A DNA stretch of 64,000 nucleotides from G965232465 sp965276005 (lineage in GTDB: Bacteria; Pseudomonadota; Alphaproteobacteria; JAQWUY01): NCBI GenBank assembly GCA_965276005.1, contig OZ254962.1:1736001-1800000 (forward strand), given 5' to 3'. Positions 60,801-64,000 of the stretch are shown here, one piece after another. The notes under the pieces are model-generated. The model had not been told where the DNA came from. It worked only from the letters and a program-made list of their open reading frames with translations, and ran no database searches. Numbering within the stretch: position 1 is the first letter of the stretch; every line of letters begins with the position of its first letter. The translations under genes and the position numbers were made by a program.

Positions 60801-61625
60801 GGCGACGACACCATTCGCAACATCAGTGTCAACGATCAATCTACGGTTACTGTACACGGGGGCGATGGCAATGATACTATTTATGCCATTGGCGGTAATG
60901 GTGCCTTGATTCTAAATGGCGACAAAGGCAACGACACCATACGCTCAGGCAGCCGTAGTAGATATGCTGTATTAAATGGCGGCGATGGCGATGACACACT
61001 GGTATCTGAATCCGCCAAAAGTGCCACACACATCCTAAATGGCGGCGATGGCAATGATACCCTCGACGGGGGCTATGGCACTGGTGAACGCATACTAAAC
61101 GGCGGCAAAGGCGACGACATCATCAAAGGCGGAAAAAACGCAGCAAACATATATCAGTTCAGCCGGGGCGATGGCAACGACACCATCTATAATCGTGGCG
61201 GTGCCAACAAGAAACCTAACAGAGACTCCGGTATTTCCGTAAGTGCTTTCAATGAACAAGATAAAGTAGTGCTCGATGGGTACGACAAAACCGACCTATG
61301 GTTTAGCCGAGCGGCAAACGACTTGCAGATTAAAAGCCTATATAGTAATGACAGCGTAACAATTAAAGGCTACTTTAACAGTGCCGATGAAAAAGTAGAC
61401 ACCATACAACTCAGCGATGGACACGCCTTAACAGAAAGTGCAGTGCAAAAGATGGTACAAGCTATGTCATCGTGGAATCCAGACAAATTAGGTATTGATT
61501 CCGGCAAAAAACAATTACCTGAGCATGTGAAAAAGACTTTGGCGAGCAGCTGGAAACCAGCAAGTGCCCCCGCTGTGTTATGGGAAGGCGGCGGTACTTG
61601 GGGACCACGCATTGGTCACAGGTAA
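57807..61625 (+). CDS. Cassette 5 gene B: full-length RTX protein with glycine-zipper N-terminus
   Basis: 1272 aa. AAGGAG precedes ATG 57807. Residues 64-135 form a glycine zipper (GKAGGVAGGVVGAKAGGAGG, then VGAGTGATVGSFLGVVLGG), expected to insert in membranes. DQKTLQQKTSS (178-188) opens the constant part: Gly/Ser linker to 237, then the FrpC-like calcium module 252-436. RTX nonapeptides follow in clusters (GGAGNDYL, GGAGDDWLIGGAGMDILLGG; again near 640-690 and 960-1110). The C-terminus (to WGPRIGHR) should be a type I secretion signal. It is probably exported by an ABC-type T1SS not encoded here and folds on Ca in the medium or on the cell surface. A contact-dependent or secreted toxin is my inference; an adhesin is the alternative. 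Confidence 0.85.
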   Translation: MTNVQQKKDDKGIDIGKTIDISLATIDALNDSRAGRFFTKAISRAKNIVTFFSVENKAKVVAQIAAGWNAGKAGGVAGGVVGAKAGGAGGATIGLLFGGPPGAAVGAGTGATVGSFLGVVLGGVYSGYLGFEGAGKAYDTAESFTDSQNKKIKEQYSETMKKEIEKEYKDTVSQNTRDQKTLQQKTSSGGGGSGGGSGGGSSGGGSNNDDGNTLYPGGPPRSFTDPDYYTTPSPRSGGSSWFSRAVDAARGWLFPIVLDLDGDGVELVDLKNSNVFFDINNDGYRNNMGWANADDGFLVIDLNNDKRITDFRELAFKEYDDNAKTDLDGLKQFDSNGDGYLDSGDTHWNKFGVWQDKNQNGITDAGEFKTLDAFGMKRLKLDSDGKTPKNSKNISHGTGEYEMNNGTKRKFGDIGLSYSDLGFKIRANGDVDMRSVSGRVIREVKSDKGVVIGLDTNKLGGVIGGAGNDYLITGNALNVFLSGQDGNDVLTGGAGDDWLIGGAGMDILLGGEGHDILFFDSKDIMVSGGEGYDIAYATGDKGVRFNVNNGTTSIEAIFGTKHNDSFTTSGKQGYYANGGAGDDSFTGRQGNDTFIGGDGNDSFNAGAGDDTLIVDHQDTHIKGGSGYDTVLVSDTQAVTLNAKDMQAEVVIGGTGHDTLTNVGGYQSVVLSGGDGNDTLIGGKGNDFLFGDAGDDSLSGGMGDDILVGGAGYNTYSFSRKFGRDRVINDTGNTLASGKVIFKDNIALSELTIFRENNNLVISIAGTDDSITFENWYKGAGNQIKSFETENGTVLFTNNNIPYQTGTKSHLTQAVDVQLGVYWSYWSNFETASNTGSGRWIQDLVFNYANGRKVIDMSKIRQQQTSTSMIYGVLKNNRSAHMVLENVVTTDRVRHLESKDTSNFFMHIKSGDIQVEYMVSRDQGVMSFSTDKTVSSTLWKVTAYNNSTMTITLGDKQDRIDKMDVSENATTSIHTGGGNDTINRVYTSGTSSTDISLGDGDDTIRNISVNDQSTVTVHGGDGNDTIYAIGGNGALILNGDKGNDTIRSGSRSRYAVLNGGDGDDTLVSESAKSATHILNGGDGNDTLDGGYGTGERILNGGKGDDIIKGGKNAANIYQFSRGDGNDTIYNRGGANKKPNRDSGISVSAFNEQDKVVLDGYDKTDLWFSRAANDLQIKSLYSNDSVTIKGYFNSADEKVDTIQLSDGHALTESAVQKMVQAMSSWNPDKLGIDSGKKQLPEHVKKTLASSWKPASAPAVLWEGGGTWGPRIGHR
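58557..59114 (+). repeat. Constant FrpC-like module, copy 3 (558 bp, in full-length gene)
   Basis: Same boundaries as the two upstream copies. After RSV this copy continues SGRVIREVKSDKG into the RTX repeats, whereas the others switch to TYERGHIRKVA. Confidence 0.93.
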
Positions 61626-61640
61626 TTTTTAAAAAGGGAT

Positions 61641-61943
61641 ATGAAAAATATGCCGATAACGGTAGATTTTGCAAACCCCTATGATATACTGGATCTGTTG
61701 GCATTGGGACAGGAATATTACAAAGAACTTTCCCCACCCGGTGTGTCTTTTGACAAAGATAAAGTCATGCAATTCATGCACAGTGCTATGGACGGCAAGG
61801 GAAACTCTGTGTTGATAACCAGCCGTGACGGGGAAAACGACATAACGGGATATGTGTACGGATCCATAGGCAGCCACTTTTATTCCAAAGATAAGGCATG
61901 TACATTAACACGCCCCCCTCCCCCTGCGAAGACCCACAGATAA
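61641..61943 (+). pseudogene. Truncated GNAT-like acetyltransferase
   Basis: AAGGGA precedes ATG 61641. MKNMPITVDFANPYDILDLL up to VLITSRDGENDITGYVYGSI looks like the N-terminal half of a GNAT acetyltransferase (beta strands 1-4). After HFYSKDKA the frame enters foreign sequence (PPPPAKTHR) and stops. The acetyl-CoA loop is missing, so it is probably inactive. The break coincides with the hydrolase fragment below. Confidence 0.5.
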
Positions 61944-62016
61944 AAAGCATATGCGGTGCTGTTTGGTTTTGTGTTACCCAGTGAAACAAAAACCCATCAA
62001 CTTGTTTTGATGGCAC
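61902..62016 (-). pseudogene. Fragment of an alpha/beta hydrolase paralogue
   Basis: The minus strand encodes SKQVDGFLFHWVTQ, then MLFICGSSQGEGG, matching the N-terminus of the intact hydrolase just upstream (SKQVDGFLFHWVTQ, LLFIHGSQHGAW). Only about 40 residues remain. It is in tandem with the intact gene and abuts the truncated GNAT. Confidence 0.6.
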
Positions 62017-62044
62017 TGTCAGGTATTGGGGTTTATCCTTGATG

Positions 62045-62848
62045 TTAAAGGTGCGTATGCAACCATTGTCTGATATAATCGGCACTTTGTTCCCAATTCG
62101 GTCCCACCATTAGGCAGTGTCCTATGTCCTCCATATAAATATAGTCCGCTTGATAAAAGTCTGCAACTTTTTTATCCTGCATAGGAGGATGGGTGTCGGG
62201 AATATCCATACTTGCCTCAATAACCAATGCGGGGCACTTAGACGGTGTCCATGGAATATGACAAGACACATTGTATCTTTGATTTGTTAAATAAGGACTT
62301 TCTGGTGTTAATTGGGCGTATAGGCTGTCCAACAACTGTTGATCTTCTATATGGGGCCAAAATCTGGCAAATACCGCATCCTTATCCCCCACTTCTTTGG
62401 GCGTGTCAGTGTCCACAGGTGGCAAGGCTTGTGCACCTTCCACTTGTGCCGGCGGAGCAGGTGTCAACAGTATAAGCCCACATACATTATCAGCCTCAGA
62501 CGCCACCATACCCGCACTCAAAGACCCCAAAGAATGTCCAATGGCAACAAAGCTATTAATATCGTCAATACTTGCCATTGTCTTTCTTAATGTTTTTGAT
62601 ACTTGCTCTACACTCAAATCCAAAAAGCCATCCCCTTGTGGCATGCCTCCTCTGCCGGGAAAGTCTACAGAGGCAATGTTATACCCCAGTTTATAAAAAT
62701 ATTCATAATAATTTTCATAACACCATGCACCATGCTGAGAACCGTGAATAAATAATAAAAAGGGCGTATCCTTACATTGGGTAACCCAATGAAATAAAAA
62801 ACCATCCACTTGTTTGCTTTGGCTGTTATCCAAGGGCATACTATACAT
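62045..62848 (-). CDS. Alpha/beta hydrolase
   Basis: 267 aa. Oxyanion region LLFIHGSQHGAW, nucleophile elbow FVAIGHSLGSLSAG, acidic residue in VIEASMDIPD and the catalytic histidine in MEDIGHCLMVGPN: a complete triad. No signal peptide. GGAG lies 8 nt before ATG 62848. Likely esterase or lactonase; substrate unknown. It faces the cassette array across a rearranged stretch with no operon partner. Confidence 0.88.
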   Translation of the reverse strand: MYSMPLDNSQSKQVDGFLFHWVTQCKDTPFLLFIHGSQHGAWCYENYYEYFYKLGYNIASVDFPGRGGMPQGDGFLDLSVEQVSKTLRKTMASIDDINSFVAIGHSLGSLSAGMVASEADNVCGLILLTPAPPAQVEGAQALPPVDTDTPKEVGDKDAVFARFWPHIEDQQLLDSLYAQLTPESPYLTNQRYNVSCHIPWTPSKCPALVIEASMDIPDTHPPMQDKKVADFYQADYIYMEDIGHCLMVGPNWEQSADYIRQWLHTHL

Positions 62849-63012
62849 ATTTCAATCTCCGTTCAATTTTTCACTGTGTGTAATGACTTGCATTACCACT
62901 GTTATGTCCACTTAAAAGGTATTCTCTTTTGATAAAATGGCATGTATTTTTACATAAAAAAAATAAAATGGGTAAATAGATGCTATAACATTTTTTTATA
63001 TGAATCATAACA

Positions 63013-63198
63013 CTGGGGGGTGCGGTCACACCGCCATTTGGATATGCGTTATTTACCCTCAAAGCCGCCCTGCCATCGTTATCAATGGCAACCGCATACC
63101 GATCCGCATGGAGCGTCGTGGCAATCTTTATGATGGTGATTACAATTTTATACTTCTTCCCCAGTATCGTGACATTTATTCCGTCTATATTGATATAA
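63013..63198 (+). pseudogene. C-terminal remnant of a TRAP large permease
   Basis: Frame LGGAVTPPFGYALFTLKAAL and then WSVVAIFMMVITILYFFPSI up to TAA 63196-63198 is the last part of a DctM protein (the TPPFG motif and final membrane helix). The rest of the gene is absent. It lies before an intact TRAP binding-protein gene and may be left from an older or rearranged TRAP operon. The flanks, 62849-63012 and 63199-63444, hold no gene. Confidence 0.7.
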
Positions 63199-63258
63199 AG
63201 ACATTGCGAATAAACCCATATCGCATATGCCTAATTGCAAAATTATTATAAAATCAAT

Positions 63259-63293
63259 TATAAAATTGTTATAAAACATATCGCAATTTTATA
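63259..63293. promoter_or_regulatory. Inverted repeat upstream of the TRAP gene
   Basis: TATAAAATTG and CAATTTTATA are perfectly complementary, 15 bp apart. Could be an operator or part of a terminator for the upstream remnant; AT-rich, so chance cannot be excluded. Confidence 0.35.
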
Positions 63294-63346
63294 AACTACA
63301 TTTTTTATCAAATGTGGTGTAATCTTTCAATTAGAAAAAATTATGC

Positions 63347-63375
63347 TTGCTTATTTTTATGTGCAATATTATAAT
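63347..63375 (+). promoter_or_regulatory. Putative sigma70 promoter of the TRAP operon
   Basis: TTGCTT (63347-63352) and a perfect TATAAT (63370-63375) with 17 bp between, 70 bp before the start codon. Confidence 0.6.
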
Positions 63376-63444
63376 GTATGAGAAAATTATAACACATAAT
63401 GTATGTAAAAAATTAATTAAAATATTTCAAGTGAAGGAAAAAAT

Positions 63445-64000
63445 ATGATAAAGAACACATTAAGCATTGTTTTGACTGCGTTGTTAGTTATTGGGTTTAC
63501 CCCTGTTATGGCTGCACAATATAAACTCGACATTTCATTGGAAACGGGTCCCACACATATTCGCAATGAATCGATTGTGAAATTTGCTGAAACTTTGGAA
63601 CAGCGGTCTAATGGTCGTTTACAAGTGCGGGTATTCCACGCCGCATCACAATATAAAGGATCCGCTGTTCCTGTGGCAATCGCACAAGGATCCCTTGACA
63701 TGGGTGTACCGGGATTGTGGCATATCGGTAAATTGGTACCAGAAACAGGCGTACCATTACTGCCTATGTTCTATGGTGCGTCCATTGATACCATGCACAA
63801 AATATGGGACGGTCCATCAGGCGATCATTTGAATGCCTTGATTGAGAAAAAAACCCGTGGTAAAGTGATTGGTCGTTGGTTAGACTTAGGCTATGGTACC
63901 GTGTATACCACCAAGAAGAAAATTGTCAAAACAAGCGACATGGAAGGCATGAAAATGCGTGTTCCGGGCGGGGCGGCAACCGTATATCGGTATAAAGTGT
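63445..64000 (+). CDS. TRAP transporter binding protein, DctP type (3' end cut by window)
   Basis: 185 codons seen. Signal peptide MIKNTLSIVLTALLVIGFTP, cleaved after VMA. Mature start AQYKLDISLETGPTHIRNES, then LEQRSNGRLQVRVFHAASQY and SLDMGVPGLWHIGKLVPETG, which are DctP features. GAAGGAAA lies 4-5 nt from ATG 63445. Its permease genes should follow beyond the window. The ligand is unknown. Confidence 0.9.
   Translation, partial: MIKNTLSIVLTALLVIGFTPVMAAQYKLDISLETGPTHIRNESIVKFAETLEQRSNGRLQVRVFHAASQYKGSAVPVAIAQGSLDMGVPGLWHIGKLVPETGVPLLPMFYGASIDTMHKIWDGPSGDHLNALIEKKTRGKVIGRWLDLGYGTVYTTKKKIVKTSDMEGMKMRVPGGAATVYRYKV

Noticed and set aside
57807..61625. A type I secretion or toxin-acylation gene next to the RTX gene
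   Set aside because: Looked for HlyB/HlyD/TolC or HlyC-like genes on both sides; none is present, and the downstream GNAT fragment is not HlyC-like enough to claim.
1..64000. tRNA, rRNA or known riboswitch
   Set aside because: No cloverleaf-like or conserved rRNA segments and no recognisable riboswitch core were seen by eye; a covariance-model scan would be decisive.

Overview
The window comes from a Gram-negative heterotroph, most likely an alphaproteobacterium. The grounds are TRAP and ABC uptake systems of alphaproteobacterial type, a MatR-type malonate operon, LivM-LivG and other ABC sets, and many LysR/GntR/RpiR/LacI-regulated catabolic operons. The lineage is an inference; there is no rRNA or other phylogenetic marker. 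No rRNA, tRNA or CRISPR was seen. Remnants of transposases, a TRAP permease, an SDR, a GNAT and a hydrolase point to ongoing insertion and gene decay.

Layout. (1) 1-3413: divergent LysR regulator and tcuAB-like tricarballylate oxidation genes. (2) 3797-11764, minus strand: a type I restriction-modification island. hsdR is followed by a HEPN gene, a MNT nucleotidyltransferase fused to HsdS, a PrrC-type anticodon nuclease and hsdM. (3) 12226-20258: malonate uptake and use (TRAP matPQM, malonyl-CoA synthetase, two tandem malonyl-CoA decarboxylases) with a divergent GntR regulator. (4) 20284-31326: LysR regulator and a CoA-dependent catabolic operon (CaiB transferase, crotonase, MBL hydrolase, 3-hydroxyacyl-CoA dehydrogenase) continuing into a sugar-type ABC importer and a choline-sulfatase-like sulfatase. 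(5) 31593-39981: Liv-type ABC importer with N-formylglutamate amidohydrolase-like and isochorismatase-like enzymes, divergent from an RpiR regulator and a glutamine-synthetase-like enzyme. (6) 40009-47513: LacI-regulated sugar ABC importer with a Gfo/Idh oxidoreductase and a TIM-barrel isomerase; a perfect LacI-family operator overlaps the promoter. (7) 47904-61625: a DUF6765-like gene and then the most unusual region. (8) 61641-64000: debris, an alpha/beta hydrolase, and the start of another TRAP binding protein.

The unusual region is an array of five tandem cassettes in one direction. Four near-identical blocks of about 360-380 bp each carry the end of the preceding cassette, a strong sigma70-like promoter and a conserved 33-35 codon small ORF. 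Each block is followed by a variable gene A and then a gene B. Gene B has a variable N-terminus. In three copies this is followed by a Gly/Ser linker (27-bp repeats in two of them) and a constant 558-bp module that resembles the Ca-binding self-processing module of FrpC-type RTX proteins. Only the last copy continues into a full RTX protein (1272 aa); the others end in the same short tail (T/I)YERG(H/Y)IRKVA. Type of A and type of B N-terminus co-vary: membrane A with glycine-zipper or hydrophobic B, signal-peptide A with a second B family. I interpret this as a polymorphic toxin/immunity array with displaced, progressively decaying cassettes upstream of one full-length RTX carrier. The toxin role, the secretion route and any cassette exchange are inferences; no type I secretion genes lie in the window.
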